Numbered from the stretch's first letter, positions 1 to 13,299 are shown. The stretch: DNA of 64,000 nt from Ulota crispa (GCA_963920765.1 OY987246.1:20479428-20543427); one strand, 5' to 3'. Notes: a model not told the origin generated them from the letters alone. Made by a program: numbers and translations.

Positions 1-769
1 TGATTAGTAAACCAGAAACACTAGTGGGAAAACACCTTCAGAATTGCAACCACCAAAATTAGAGGAAGTAATGCAAATGAAGTGCGTGTTTATGATCAAG
101 GTTTGGATACAATTCAAGTTTTTTTCTAGCCCAAACTGTTGACCTTATCTAAGCACCGGTGTATCCATGTTGGCTTTATTTAACACATCCTAGATTGGCC
201 AAAGTCCAAAACCATAAGAGAAAGTTTGGAGATTTACTCGAAACACTGAAGTATCTTCGACTGTTTGAATAGTTCAGAATTACACAAATAGTCTACAATT
301 GGTGTAGTTTAGCTGCCTTATTGAGACAAATCGGGCCACATTTCTCAACACTTGCAAATGATGGTTTAGCAATGTCTGACGTGAGCTCAAGATTGAGTGT
401 CCACAAGGAAAATCTGGTGATTTTTTCTATGAACATTTCCAAAGGTGTTAAGAGGAAAATTGCCCGAGAAGGTTTTGGTTCATTTAGTGCTACTGCAACA
501 TAAGTAACTGACTGTACATTTTTTTTTAGTGTGACCACAAAAGTTGGATGTGATTGTAAGCAGCAGTTTCTTGGTTTTCAGTCTCACGAACAACAATCTC
601 AAGCGACTTGGGCGGATTCAGAGTTGCGTTTGTTGGCATTGGATTGCAAGGGAGGAATCTTTGCATCGAGAGAAGCTATCTTGTGGACGTTTGGGTATGT
701 ATCTTACTCAAAAAACATGTTAGTGCTACAAGTATGCAGCTTTTTTTTTTTTGTAGGTTTTACATTGAA
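1..769. other. No gene recognised
   Basis: AT-rich sequence with two short overlapping frames (293-538 on minus, 321-503 on plus) that have no domain-like content. Confidence 0.6.
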
Positions 770-912
770 AGAAGCTTCCCTAAGTTAGTTTGAGAGGAGG
801 TATTTTACTTAAAAAACAAGCTACTGGTATAGAGCCTCTTGCGCGCTCTGTAGTGGGAGAAGCTTCTCTAAATTAGTTTGAGAGGAGGCGCCTAATTCAA
901 AAAACAAGCTAA
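770..912. repeat. Local direct duplication
   Basis: GAAGCTTCCCTAAGTTAGTT..AAAAAACAAGCTA at 770-826 is repeated with changes at 858-911. Confidence 0.75.
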
Positions 913-913
913 A

Positions 914-1159
914 TTGGCCATATTCAATAAATTGGGAAAAGGATACATTTTGGGATTTCTCAAATTTACATTTTTGAGAATATACTTTGGTCATTTAGTA
1001 TGGATTTTATGATGAATTCTTCAAGATCATACATCAATGATGTAGGATCTTGAAGATGTTATCACAAGGCTTGTTTTGAATTGCCAAAATACTCAAGCAA
1101 ATGCAAAATTTTAAAGTCCCAAAATATATCTCTATTCCCAATTAATCAAATCTGGTGTT
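914..1159. mobile_element. L-type MITE, diverged copy
   Basis: The left end CCATATTCAATAAATTGGG and right end CCCAATTAATCAAATCTGG followed by TGTT are inverted copies of the L ends; ATTTTGGGA lies just inside both. The centre has a hairpin (TCTTCAAGATC..GATCTTGAAGA, 1018-1056). Confidence 0.65.
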
Positions 1160-2198
1160 TGAATGGTAGAGCCTCTTGTAGCGTAGCTGCTTGTTTAACC
1201 CTTAAATACTTGTGACACCAAATTCTGATGATTTTTATAATAGAATGCCTTAGGCATTGAGGAGTTAAGCTCCCTATTGAAGCTCTCAGGTCAACTTGAT
1301 ATGTTCACATAGATTTGTATCAGTTTCCAGTTCTTCGTTGCCGCTGTTGAAAAGGGTTCTACTGAACATGTTTTTCCTGAAGAGTATTCACTGTGATATT
1401 CTTCTCAAAAACGACCATGATTTTTACAATATTAGCCTCAACATGACGTTCTTTAGCTTCTGAAAACTTGTATCTTTTTCTGCAATGAAAATTGAAATCA
1501 GCGGTGCAATTTGCTGTGGATTACTTGAAATTAGAAATAGTAAAGGAGATTTTGATTTCTTTGCCCTTAACATCAAAAAATTAAGCAATGGTAGCAGATG
1601 TGCTGCTCCTATAAGCTCTTCTATGATGTTCTTTATGGCAAGATACCAAGTCTACACACAAACTGCCAAATATTCAAGAAGATTTTGCGATCACCGACTA
1701 AAATCAAGCATTTTTCATTTACTGCCAAATTGTCAACCAATTTTTTCCCGTGTAAGCACTAGATGTTGCCTGTGTTGATGTTAGTTGTACTTCTTTGAAA
1801 ATCCGGCTGGTTTTTCCCTCAATAAATTCAAATTTCAACCTATTTTTCGTCATTCCATCTGGTTAACTTTCTGATATATTTTGGATCCCCTCGCTCATTG
1901 CATTTGAGTGATGTAATAGGATTTTTGAATGCCACTAAAGAACGCCATGTTTAATCTTTGCTCTTTTTCCAAGGGTATGTCTGTACATAAAATTTGACAC
2001 TCAAAATTTTATCTCTTGAGAAATTATGATTTGCTCCCATCTCTTGCTACGAACTGGTGTAGCCGATTTTTAAGTCTCCTCAAAAAAATTCATTTCTTTG
2101 GTGACCGTATTTCGCAAATCCAGTGATCCTCTACTTCGACTAATCACACCACCCTTATATCTAGTCTTCCTATTTCTGTTTTTCTTTGCATGTTTCTG

Positions 2199-2430
2199 GT
2201 ATTTTAGATTGCTTTGTTTTGGTATTTCAGATAGCTTCGTTTTGGTATTTCAGATTGCTTTGTTTTGGTATTTTAGATTGCTTCGTTTTGGTATTTCAGA
2301 TTGCTTTGTTTTGGTATTTTTGATTGCTTTGTTTTGATATTTTTGATTGCTTTGTTTTGATATTTTTGATTGCTTTGTTTTGATATTTTTGATTGCTTTG
2401 TTTTGATGTTTTTGATTGCTTTGTTATGGG
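2199..2430. repeat. 23-bp minisatellite, about ten copies
   Basis: Unit GATTGCTTTGTTTTGGTATTT plus 2-3 variable bases (TTA, TCA or TT). The early units are GGTATT, the later ones GATATT, so variants are grouped. Since 23 is not a multiple of 3, the encoded pattern repeats only every 23 residues; open frames here are a by-product. Confidence 0.88.
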
Positions 2431-2729
2431 AAACCAAATATCAGATTGCATCTACCCACGAGTATACATTTGGGTTACCCAAAATTGATTACCCTGCCAT
2501 GCAAATTCACGTTATTTGTCATCTTTCGGAGCTGCCGAAGTTTGCAAATTCAGCTACTTTAGTTGGTTCCAAACCCAGGTTCAGCTCAATTTTTGAGGCT
2601 CTTGAACCCAAGACACAGTTCAGAGTGCCAATTCGTGGACAGTCAACTGCACAAAACTCTGAAAAGGGATGGGGTAAGGATTTACACTCTAGGATTTACT
2701 AATGTTGTTGTGGATTTCTATACATGCGC

Positions 2730-2877
2730 TAGAATAAAACATGTCCTAAACAACTAGTTCACAACAACTGCAAGTGTTCAAAACAATTCTAGTTGAGTCA
2801 TTATATACTTATTTAAAATATTTGCAAATTGTTGTGAACAAATCATTTAAGACATGTTTTTCTTCTAAAGATGTAAG
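2730..2877. mobile_element. 148-bp MITE with TAGAA..AAACATGTC ends
   Basis: TAGAATAAAACATGTCCTAA and, inverted, TAGAAGAAAAACATGTCTTA; GTTCACAACAA is repeated inverted further in. One end recurs near 20730 (AAACATGTCCTAAACGACC). Confidence 0.7.
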
Positions 2878-3497
2878 CAAACACTTCGAAAGAATTTCAG
2901 TTTGCATTGCCCAATTTGCCTCAATTTGCATTTAATCGTGAACTAAAAAGCAATCGAGTTTCTTTTGTACTTTCTGTTTCTTAATTCCTCACCGTCTTGG
3001 GTATCTCATACTACATTGAAAAGGGGTGTATTATGTCAGCTTGTATGAAGAGGGTTAACAATTGAGCTGGTTTTAACTCAAAACCCACAATTTTTATGGC
3101 TTTCTTCCTTAACTTAATAGAAACTCTAGGTCCTTTTCCGCCCAATTTTGGTGATGGATATTGTGTCATTGAAATGACTTGATTGTTTCAATCCCAACCG
3201 TGAACACACCCCACAACTCTCATTTGCTTTTGTGGGCAAAGTTACAAGTTCTACGGGTGGGCTTTCTATAGACAAGTTTGCAATTTGACCCATACATGTT
3301 ATGCAAAAAGAGTTCAAGAGAATTGAAGGTTGCCACTATCATAGCAATACATGGCTTTCACAATTTTGGCATAATTTGCTGACACACCATATTTGATTAT
3401 TGAAAACCAAAAAACTAAAACTTAAGAGGTTTGTTTCCATCGCTGATTGCTAGCAGTGTTCACGATTTCTGCTAATTTAGCAAACCTCCTACTTAAT

Positions 3498-3825
3498 TAA
3501 GGTAGGAGGCTCATAAACCGACCATGTAAGGGCTGAAACTGGATTTTGGGGAGGTGAAACTTCTTGAAATATTTTTCAGTAAATTTTCCCTGGAAGACAA
3601 GAAATTGGCATCTAACCCAAGTTGTTTCATTATTTTTGAAGCTTTGTGAAATTAGTTATGAAATTTTGAAGTTGAAATGGCATAGGGCTCTAAACCCGTC
3701 CACCTTCTCAAATGCATTTTGTTTGTACATTGCTAAAACCTATGAAAAACAACATGTACAAACGAAGTACACTTGAGAAAGTGGACAATTTTAGAGCCTG
3801 AGCGGAATATGAGCCTCCTACCTTA
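3498..3825. mobile_element. GGTAGGAGGCTC MITE copy 1
   Basis: Inverted ends AAGGTAGGAGGCTCATAA / ATGAGCCTCCTACCTT. About 328 bp; matches 15733-16064 and 27174-27504 inside (for example GATTTTGGGGAGGTGAAACT). Confidence 0.8.
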
Positions 3826-5650
3826 TAACACATTGGGCAATACTACTTAAACCCCTTGAGATATATAAGAAAAACCACATTTGCAACAATTAAACGTGCT
3901 GGTTTGAAATTTTGGCGGCTCAATTTTGGAATGCAAAGCATCTAGAGAGCTCTTGTGTTTTTGTTTATATATCAGGAGATACTTTGGTTTTTTTGCTTAC
4001 GTGATCTCCATGTGCTTTAAATAGTCCAGAATTACATGATAACTCAAAATGTCCAAAATTACACAAAGAGTTTAGATTAGAGAGATGTGGTATCGATGTC
4101 TTCAACTATAAATCACTTTCACTGATATTGGGAAAGTGGATTTGCAAATGAAGTCATTGAAGTCAATTGTATCAATTATTTCCCAAAGATCGATAATGAT
4201 TTTGGATTGCTTTAAATGGAAAATTTTCACATTCTTCCCTCATTGCCATAACAACATTTTTTAAACATTGTTGTTCAAGACAAACTCACAAGTTAAGGTT
4301 CACAGACATTAAGGTTTTGAATATTTGGATTGGCAACTTCACGATTCTTGAAATGCATGTTAATTCCAACATGCATTCTTCAAAGTTTCAAACTTGCTAT
4401 TGAAGGTTATTAGGTAAATTCTAGTGGAAAATCTAGACCAAGGATGAAGCATGCCAATCCAAATATAGCCTTAATTTTGAAATGACTTCTAATTCTATGT
4501 CATACAACCTTCATTTAATGTGGTATTTTTGGGTTTGTTCCAAGGTACTTCCCTCTCTTCAAGCCCTTTTATATGAGATTTCTTGGGCTTGGGACCATGC
4601 CTTAGTTTGCCAAGATCTAACACTCCGAATTCATAATAATGTAAACATCTTCATCCAAATTTTTTCTTGGGTTGTTGTATAGAGCATTTTCAAACACCTT
4701 CATAAATTCGTAGATTTGTGAAATGATTAAAAATTTCCAGTGAAGTGATTCAATAAAAGAAAATCATATGTATTCCAAGACCACCATTAATCCATAAAAG
4801 GCATAAAAAATTTCAAAATATTTTACTTTTTCAAATTTTAAGCATGTATTAGCAATCTGCAATATTTGTTGAATTTTTATCAAATTTGGACTAGGCATAT
4901 GTATCAATGTTATTTTCAAGTATTGTAGACTTTAAATCAATTAAGGATATGGTTTGAAAACTATGTCACAGAAGGACTTCTCTTGTGAATGGGAACATAA
5001 TTGGGCAACTAGTTTCACATTGGAGCCAAAAAAAAAAAAAGACTGTTGTATGAGTAGTGTCAATTGTTGCAAAAGTCAAGGTGTCAATAGGACATTTTTC
5101 AAAATCCTCTTTTTGGCTTCTAGCTCAACATCTTGATTAAAATGGTTTGAGCACTTTGAATGTACTACCTTCTAAGGTGTTGAATTTTATTTCATTATTT
5201 CCCTATTTCTTGAGAGATAAGAACATAAAAGAGGTGACATGTTGAGCATCCCAATCTTCTAGAATTAAGACAATGAAACAAAACTTTCGTACACTTCAAC
5301 TAAACCCTAAACACATTTACATAATTTATGAACTATTCATGTAGTTGTGAACTACGCAAACCATTAAGATATCTCTCAAAGTTTTCCATATATTTTTGGA
5401 TTGTTATTTGTACTTTGGATCATCTTTGATTAATTAAACATATTGTCTTTGTTATGTGTGATGAAATTTTTGGACTACATCGTACACAAGATATGTTTTT
5501 ATTATCAAGATAGATATGTCCAATTGGTCTAAATTCACTCTTGCATACGTTAACCCTTTTTGTCACAGGAGACAAAAAATATCCCCTCTTTAGTATATTT
5601 CAAGATACTCAAGGGCAATGAGGAATTGATATGCTTACACAATACAATCG
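3826..5650. other. AT-rich intergenic stretch
   Basis: No clear repeat boundary or coding segment was seen; only scattered homopolymers (for example A13 at 5028). Confidence 0.5.
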
Positions 5651-5796
5651 TAAGAGCATCCCCAATCTAGCCTTAAAAAGGCTTGCTAAAACCAAGTCTA
5701 ACATATTAGTAACCATCATATCATGATCTGATGGCTACTAATATGTCAAACTTGATTTTAGCAAGCCTTTTTGAGGCTCAATTGAGGATGCTCTAA
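5651..5796. mobile_element. GAGCATCC MITE, 146 bp
   Basis: TAAGAGCATCCCCAATCTAG and, inverted, TTAGAGCATCCTCAATTGAG; nearly the whole element folds on itself, with AGGCTTGCTAAAA repeated inverted. Confidence 0.8.
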
Positions 5797-6529
5797 GAGT
5801 TACAAGCCAAACAAGCACATGATATGTACTTACTATCCTCACATTATTTTCCTCCTTTGGACGGAGCCCAAAGTTTTAAAAAGTCTTCAAGGGTATTCTT
5901 AGAATGACAAAAGATGTTTTTAAAAGGACATAGTTTGTGACACATTTTTTTAATGAATGAGGAAACCTTTGTTGTCCTCATTACATAAGAAAGTATTTGG
6001 AGGGAAGACGTTGCACTAGTCCAAATTGATCAAACCTAGCAAACTTTTTAACCACAAAAAGGAACATTGACTTTTTGGACACAAATGCCAAATGAAGTTT
6101 TTTAAGAATCAATTTCAAATCCATCCCAATCAGCATATGAGTAGATTTTTCAGCTTCAACCCCTAAAATCCAGCATTTCTCATTATCAATTGATTTTCTG
6201 TGAGCTTCACTGAATATTGCCTATATGTATACCATTATTTTATTTTATTTTGAAAACTTTGGCTAATTTTTTCCTCGTAGATTCAAATTTCATCCAGTAT
6301 TGTTGCATATTAATTGGCTAATAATGTGCGAAATGCCAGTTCTCTTTGTACATTAAATCTCATCCTCCCTCTCAATTAGTGCTTATGTCTGGTTTTAAAC
6401 TCACCCACTGTAGAGAATCCCGCAAGGAGATTAGCAATGAAAGCAAATACTATCACCATAAACCTCCATTGTGTGCTTGGGGAGATTTAGAGTTTCCTTA
6501 GTAAGAATCCTCCATTTCTCATATCTCAT

Positions 6530-7810
6530 TAGTTTTTTTTAGAGCACGCACTAAACATTGGGAGTAGTCACACCTCTTTCATCTCATTCTCAATCTTCAA
6601 AGAATACAGACGTGGCACTCTCTTCTTGAATTGTAGAAGTCCTATTCTTTGAAGATTAAGAATTTTTTTCTTTATCTCTATAGGAGAAGAATGCGTGTGA
6701 AGAAATATTTGCACACGAATATTTACCATTATACATCTTTATTTCATCTTGCTCTTCTAGCTTTCTCTCTCTTTGTAGTCAAAAACCTCAATTGAGTGTG
6801 TGAATGCAACTTACTTTCATACTACATTACCATTTTCTAAGTAAACTCATTCCTCATTCTCCACCACACACTAAAGGGAAATCACACCTTCTTTATAGAG
6901 AAGTGCTCCCCTTTATTCCTATTTAGACTCCACAACTTCTCATTCTTCATAAAAAATTCATTCTCAAAAAAGGTGTGGTGACTACCCTATTGTCTATTTG
7001 CTTATACTACAATTAAGCATTTGTGAAATAAACAACTGATTTTTATCCAAATGTTTCAAATTTCAATTTGTTTTTTTCTGGGTATTTCATTTCGCTGACT
7101 TTCTTTTGTTTGTTTTTTTGAATCTCCCCGCCCATTGCTTCCACAATCCTAGAAACATTCCTGCAAAGGAAGGGTCCCCTCGGCAACAATGGACAAACAT
7201 GGAACCCTAAATTCCCCTAAACCCTGCCCCCTCCCCCCCAAAACGAAAGCTTCCTTTGAAATACGTTGCCCCTGCTGCTGCAATACAGAGCCACACCGTT
7301 TCCACGCACGGTCGCAAGCTTGCCATGCGTTGCGGACCCACCCAGCACACGGTCACGCGCCTGATTCCTCATCTCCTTTTCCGTCACAAGGGGTAGTCAC
7401 AGTTGCATTTCCACATTCTCAATCTTCACGGAAAATCGCCATGGCGCTTCCTTTGCGACTCTCGCGAGCACAGTTCCATGAAGATTGAGATATATTTTTA
7501 TCAGCGCCCAAGCATGAAGAAATTGGCTGAGAAAATATTTTGCGTGAGTATTCTTACCGTGGTCCGTCTGTTTACCTGCTCGTGAATTGCTTTTTGCCCT
7601 CACTTTTTCTGCTCCTCCAATTAGTGACCACGTTGCCTTCCTCTAAGTAAAACATTTTTCATTCTTCATTCTTCATTCTCAATCACCCACAAAAGGGGTG
7701 TCACACCTCCTTCCATGGAGAATTGCTCCCATTGGCTCCTACACTCCCTCAGCAATTTCTCAATCTTCATGGAAAATTCCCTCTCAAACCAACCGTGACT
7801 ACCCTGATGT
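6530..7810. repeat. Cluster of related TAGTCACACCT / TTCTCAATCTTCA repeat units
   Basis: The motifs GTAGTCACACC, CTCATTCTCAATCTTCA and AAAATTCxxTCTCAAA recur in order at about 6550-6620, 6870-6985, 7385-7490 and 7680-7803, the last ending ACCGTGACTACC. They look like worn tandem or nested MITEs. The GC-rich frame at 7189-7488 falls in this cluster and is not judged a gene. Confidence 0.5.
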
Positions 7811-7900
7811 AGAGGTGGACAAACTATTGTGGGACTTGGGAAGTGTGATATTCTAGAAGGTTAGGGCATAATTTTTGTTTTGTTTTTGTGAGGGTAAGGT

Positions 7901-8308
7901 AAGAGCATCTCCACCCATTGACTCAACACAGGCCATAACGTGGCCAATGAGCTTTATTCATTTTGCGGATCTCCACCAGTGACTCCACTCACTCAAATTT
8001 CAAAGCGGCTTTGCCATATGAGGGCCCAGGAACGGTGACCTCCCGGGAGGCTCGTCGTTTCTAGCAAGCTAAATTTGCGGTCACTGTCTCAAGATTTTGT
8101 CCTTGCTCTCTTGAAAGGTGCCTTGAAGCTAACCTGGCATGAGTCCTTGGTGCCTTGTGGCCCTGCTTGACACCGTAAAACCTGTAATGGAGCAGTAGCG
8201 GGTCTTCACAGGTGGAGATTGCCTCCTTTGCCCACAGAGAAGAGCACTTCAAGGCTCACTCAAAATGCTTCACCAAGTCAAGATTTGATCGGACGGGTGG
8301 AGATGCCT
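7901..8308. mobile_element. GAGCATCTCCACC MITE
   Basis: AAGAGCATCTCCACCCATTG start and GGGTGGAGATGCCTGAAG end. GC-richer than its surroundings; the open frames inside are incidental. Confidence 0.65.
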
Positions 8309-8606
8309 GAAGAGGTTCATAAACCAAGTGGGCTGTAAAACCAATCATGGCCTAGAGGTACATTTTGCTTTCTTTCATGTACCAAAGGTGTACATTTCAA
8401 GGGGTGATCGGTTTTAATGACCATTGCATTTGAACTTCAAAAGTTCACAACTAACTCCACAAAGGTCCAAAAATTATGAAATGCCTTAGGCTAGAAGCAA
8501 ATTCCATTTTTCTTCTTACAAAAATTTATTGAAAATTGTTTCAAGCAATTTAGCTTCCCCAAAATGGCAAACAACTCTTAGATGCGTGGTTTATAAGCCT
8601 CCTACC
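8309..8606. mobile_element. GGTAGGAGGCTC MITE, worn copy
   Basis: The right end TTATAAGCCTCCTACCTTAG is clear. On the left only GGTTCATAAACCAAGTGGGC resembles the family, so the left boundary is uncertain. Confidence 0.45.
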
Positions 8607-8607
8607 T

Positions 8608-8850
8608 TAGAGCAACTCGCACCCCAGAATACACACAGGTAAGAAAATTTTGGATAATGATCTATAGGTGCATGTTCATCCAATATGTTCACTAATATAA
8701 GCTACATTCATCCAAATTCTAGCAAACTTGGTGGAGGGAGGTGGCAGTTCCATCCAAATTTTCACCCAAATTTCCTAATGTGTTTGCTAATGTCATTTTT
8801 AAGGTAAGATTTAGGCAGAAATTTGCCAAAAGGATTAGGGCCACTTTACA
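8608..8850. repeat. GCACCCCAGAA..CATCCAAATT repeat unit
   Basis: The same block (CGCACCCCAGAATACACAC, then TTCATCCAA..ACTAATATAAGCTAC, then TTTCACCCAAATTT, then GGTAAGATTTAGGCA) recurs at about 24198-24430 and 24440-24670, and in part at 15210-15350, 23400-23570 and 58205-58300. It is a moderately repeated MITE with ill-defined ends. Confidence 0.6.
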
Positions 8851-8975
8851 TTAGGAGGCCATAAAAATGTGGAGCTGCCTTAACTAAAATTTCAGCCCAA
8901 ATGACTTCAAAATAGCTCCAAGTGTTTATTATAATAAGAGTATAACAAGCATCAATTCTCTTGTGTGTAATAGCC

Positions 8976-10769
8976 TTAATCCCTAACGGATTTGATCCAA
9001 TTTGAAATGGTCAAACTTTATGTCTAATCCTAATTTTGCCTTTTAACCCCTAAAGGCCCAAGCCATTCTTTATGTGAAAAACAATGAAAACTGCCACTTT
9101 TGGGGGAATGAGAGGAATGGTATTTTATTTTTATTTTTTTTGAAATCCAACCATAGGATCTTGCTCTAGACAGCATGAGGTACTTGGGAAAAAAAATTGA
9201 GCTTAGTCCAAATGACAAGGAGTGAGATTTTTACAAATGAAGTGAAGAAAAAAGATTTTTTTCATACTATCCAAAAATTTCAGATGCCATTGACCACTCC
9301 TATATCAAAAAATTTGCTTTACACAAAGTTAAGATTTTTTTTTCCATGCAAAAGACCAAGTTAGGTATGTGTGGGAGAATTTTCAAATCAATTGGAACCA
9401 TACAACACATGAGAAAAATTAATAAGTAAAAAGAAGTAGAGAATGGGTCAAAACACTAAATTGTTAAGAATTTTATTATTGAAATGAAAAATGCAAATCC
9501 CAACGGTTATAATGTTGTAATAATCAACCTACTTCCTTTGGTTTGGTTTTTTATCCAAAATACTGAAAATTGAGTAAAATAAAGGATTTCAAAGTTTATT
9601 TCAAAGTAGAGAATCCATAATTGCCCGCAAACAAAAACTCCTTATAACTTTCATGTCATCCTTTGAAATTGAATGATTCAAAGCTTCTCATGTATGGAGA
9701 AATCTAAAGAACCAGTTTCAAAATTTTATTTTAAAAATAAATAATTTTTAAAAAAGATTTGGGGCTGCCCGGATGGGCAGCCCTCTCCAAAATTTCAGAA
9801 AAACATGCATAACTTCTTCAATAAATGTCAAAATGAAGAATTTTTTTGATGCCCACTTAGATCTTTGAATTCCGCATCTCCCATAAAAGTTTCAAAAAAC
9901 TACATAAAGTAGTTTACTCATAGGTACATGACCAAAACCCAAACAGTCCTCAAAGGGACAACGGGCCTTTAGGGGTTAAAGTGTGTTCAAACAACAAGTT
10001 TATATTTTTATTGCTTGAAACTATGGATAATATATCACTGCAAAAAATTTCAATTTGTTTCATGAAAATTTGTACTTTTTATCATTTTTTTTCATAAAAT
10101 GAACATAAACAAGTTAAAATAACAAAAAAAAACAAATTACTTGAATTTTTTTCAAGAGGTACAAGCAGAATTAAAGATTAGTGTGAAAAAATTTCAATTG
10201 GTCATCAAATTTTTTACACCCAAAATAACCACAACAAAGAATCTAAAGTCAAATTTGACTATCAAACCAAGTTTATCCTTATATTTAATTAATTTATAAA
10301 ATTTTGATATTTTTTACTAGAAGACACATTCATTTTCTATTTCCACCATTTTTTTCAATATATCTAATTGAAAATTCAAAATATTGTGATTTTTTTAAGC
10401 TAATTGTCAAAATAAAATCATATCAATTAGAATATATTTTTAAAAAGCTATAATTTCTACTACAAATGAATGGTAGAATGAGAATCATGTTTTTGTGGTT
10501 TCAATTTAAAATACATTTAAAGAGTAGAAAATATGAGTGAAAAACAAACCATATTGTGTTATTTGGATTCTAACACTTGGAGCTTTCAATGGCAATAATT
10601 CTTTCGATTTTTAGCATTTTTCAAAAAAATAAAATGGAATAGAAAGGAAACTTATTAAGCTTCATTTTCTTAATTTGAACTACATACCAAAAATTAATAT
10701 TTTGAAAGTTACAATTAGGGTTGACCAAGGCGCATCCACTTTTTGAATGCATAGACCTTTAAGGGTTAA
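8976..10769. mobile_element. Possible outer TTAA element split by a later insertion
   Basis: Left end TTAATCCCTAACGG and right end (inverted) TTAACCCTTAAAGG, each next to GCC/GGC. The 937-bp element 9043-9979 lies inside. Without it the host would be about 860 bp. The ends are imperfect, so the pairing is tentative. Confidence 0.45.
9043..9979 (+). mobile_element. ~940-bp TTAA element, family A copy 1
   Basis: TTAA on both sides; inverted ends TTAACCCCTAAAGGCCC. The conserved box (ATCCAACCATAGGATCTTG) begins about 103 bp from the left end; a GTCC..GGGAC hairpin adjoins the right end. The interior has GGCTGCCCGGATGGGCAGCC, a palindrome typical of family A. There is no significant open frame. 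Taken as piggyBac-like and non-autonomous from TTAA plus CCC-starting ends. Confidence 0.85.
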
Positions 10770-12359
10770 GGCCATAAAGTTGAGTTTGCTAAAGCCAATT
10801 TTGAAAATTTGAAGAGAAAAGGGATACAAAAAAGAGACTAAGGAGAGATGTTGATATTTTTATACCATCCTAATGGCTATCTCAAAAGAAAGAAAAACTA
10901 TTTAGAAAATCATATTTTTAATAAATTTGACAACAAACTTTTGGCCCAAAAATTGGCTTTCTGTTTTTGGAGGCCCAATTATAGAGTTGAGACCGTGTCA
11001 AATCTTGTCTTTCGAAAAGTTAAAATGACCTTAACTCCTAGTGTAAAGGCCTTACGGTTGTTTGCAAAAAAATACTCGATCAGAAATCAACATTGAAAGT
11101 GTCAAATGCAAAAAACTAGCCTAAATTTGGAGTGTAAAGCCGCCCTTAGCCTCAAAATCCTATGGGTGCTGGCCATTGAACTCCAGAAAACATCTTCAAA
11201 AGCTTCATCTGACATTTAATTCTTAAGAGAGCTAACGAGGGGCGGAAGATGAACATTTTCAAATGCTTACAACAACACTTATCCAAAAAGGGATGAAGTA
11301 CATCCAAGGATGCTCAGAGAGCAACTTTTGTTATATTCTTCAACCAAGAAATTAGTTTGGTTGTTAAATGCTTCATGATTTTTGAACAAGGTAATAAATG
11401 AACTCGTTTAAAAATTGTATAAGGTAGGAATATTCATAAGCGTTAGTGTCTCCAGAACCGTCGCCTCTAAAATCTTGGAAAACCTCAATGGAAGTAAATA
11501 GATGTAATGTCAAGGATGTGTAACATGTGAACATGAAATCTTAGTGTTGGCTATGGGTGCAATGGCAGTCCGCTCTTTAAAAATTCACAACTTATTCTCA
11601 CAGTATCCGAATAATACATTCAAAAGTGTAAACTCATTATTTTTTTGTTGCTAATAGGATACTATAATTTGCTAGATGTTTATTAATAGTCATCATTTTC
11701 AAAACCCTTAAATCTACGACTTATAGGTTTTCTTACCTCATACAAAAAAACTTGCGAAAATATAGATTTTATGTTCAGAACCTTCTTATATCATGACTTA
11801 TTGTGCTTCAAAAGCTCCGCATCTTTGTGCCTTTTTTTCTTTGAGGTACGCTGAGATGTTATAGCAAATCAATGTTTGCCATGCTTTACAAGCCATATGG
11901 CAAATTCTCCATACGATTCATGAGTTTTGGAATTTCTGATAGAAGATCACTTTGGAGTTGCTAAAACCCTACGAAAAACCTCAACTCTTGCACATTTGCT
12001 TCCCTCCACGTTATTACATATATATTGCAACCTCCTATAAAGGTTCAGATACAAGATGTGTATTTGTACATGTTAAGTGTGGTCATCATGAGGGTTCTAG
12101 GAATGAATAAAGACTGCATATTGGGGCTAGTTCAGAGTACGAATTACCACTTTTGACAACTAGTGCAAATGAAGTTCAAAATATTTGTACTATATTCAAG
12201 ACTCTGATGATACCAGACATTATCAATGTGTGGGGAGATTGGAAAAACCTTAGGATAGACCATAAAGTTGGGTGTAAATATTCAAGGAATTCGATTTTAC
12301 ACAAAGAAAAAAACAAGTATTCAAATGCTGGTTTATTTTGCTGTGGCTAAACCTTGGGA
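10770..12359. other. Intergenic, mostly unassigned
   Basis: Apart from the MITE at 11420-11738, I see only AT-rich sequence. The 82-codon frame at 10848-11096 is lysine/asparagine-rich and unsupported. Confidence 0.5.
11420..11738. mobile_element. Diverged, inverted copy of the ACCCATAAGCG MITE
   Basis: Begins AAGGTAGGAATATTCATAAG and runs through ACCGTCGCCTCTAAAATCTT, the reverse of the 52515-52832 interior; the right end is worn. Confidence 0.65.
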
Positions 12360-13299
12360 TTAACCCCTAAAGCACCATTGTCCGTTTGGGGGATAAATGA
12401 GATTTTGGGCATGTACCTATGGCTAAACTATTTTGCGTGATTTTTTGAAACTTTTATTGAAGGTGAGGAGTTCAAAGATCTATGTGGGAATGTTTTTTTT
12501 TTTTTCATTTTGACATTTATTGAAGAAGTTATGCATGAAAATCTGGAAAATGCTGCTCCCCAGGCAGCCAAAAACTTCTTTAAAAATTTCTTTAATTTCA
12601 AATAAAAATCTGAAATAGATTCTTTAGACTTATATAGACATGAGGAGCTTTGAATCATTCAATTTTGATAGATGAGATGAAAGTTATGAGGAGTTTTTGT
12701 TTGCGGGCAGTTCTAGATTCTCTACTCTAAAATAAAGTTTGAAGTTCTTTATTTTACTGAAAGTTCATTATTTTGGAATAAAAACAAAACCAAAGGATGT
12801 AGATTGTTTATCACAATATTATAACTGCTGGGATTTGCATTTTTCATTTTAATAAATTCTTAACAATTTAGTGTTTTAACTCATTCTCTACTTCTTTTTA
12901 CTTACTATTTTTTCCCATGTGTTGTATAGTTCCAATTGATTTGAAAATTCTCCCACACATACCTAACTTGGTCTCCTACATGGGAAAAATAAACCTCAAC
13001 TTTGTGTAGAGTAATTTTTTTGATCTAAGAGTGGTCAAAGCCTTCTAAAATTTCTAGGCAACAACAACAAAAAAAAAAAAAAAAAAAAAAAAAACCGCAA
13101 TTTAGATGTAAATATCTTACTCATATTTGTATAGACTGAGCTAATTTTTTTACCACGTGTACCTCTTGCAGTCTAATGTAAGATCTTATAGTTGAATTCT
13201 TGTAAAAACCTTTTTTTCTTACTATTGTACTTGCTTCCCCAAAAGTGGCAGTTTTCTGTGTTTTTTGCAAAAAAAATGGCTTGGTCCTTTAAAGGTTAA
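12360..13299 (-). mobile_element. ~940-bp TTAA element, family A copy 2 (inverted)
   Basis: Starts TTAACCCCTAAAGCACC and ends GGTCCTTTAAAGGTTAA. The interior is the reverse complement of the 9043-9979 copy, with the box near 13178-13199 about 100 bp from the right end. A 24-base A run at 13071-13094 has grown inside it. Confidence 0.85.

Noticed and set aside
2098..2337. Hydrophobic repeat protein frame
   Set aside because: Produced by the 23-bp minisatellite; variation is not codon-structured.
7189..7603. GC-rich open frames on both strands
   Set aside because: Overlaps a repeat cluster; the frames have no conserved pattern and compete with each other.
9970..9980. TTTAGGG-like telomere repeats (TTTAGGGG at many places)
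   Set aside because: They are the terminal repeats of TTAA elements, single units at element ends and never in tandem.
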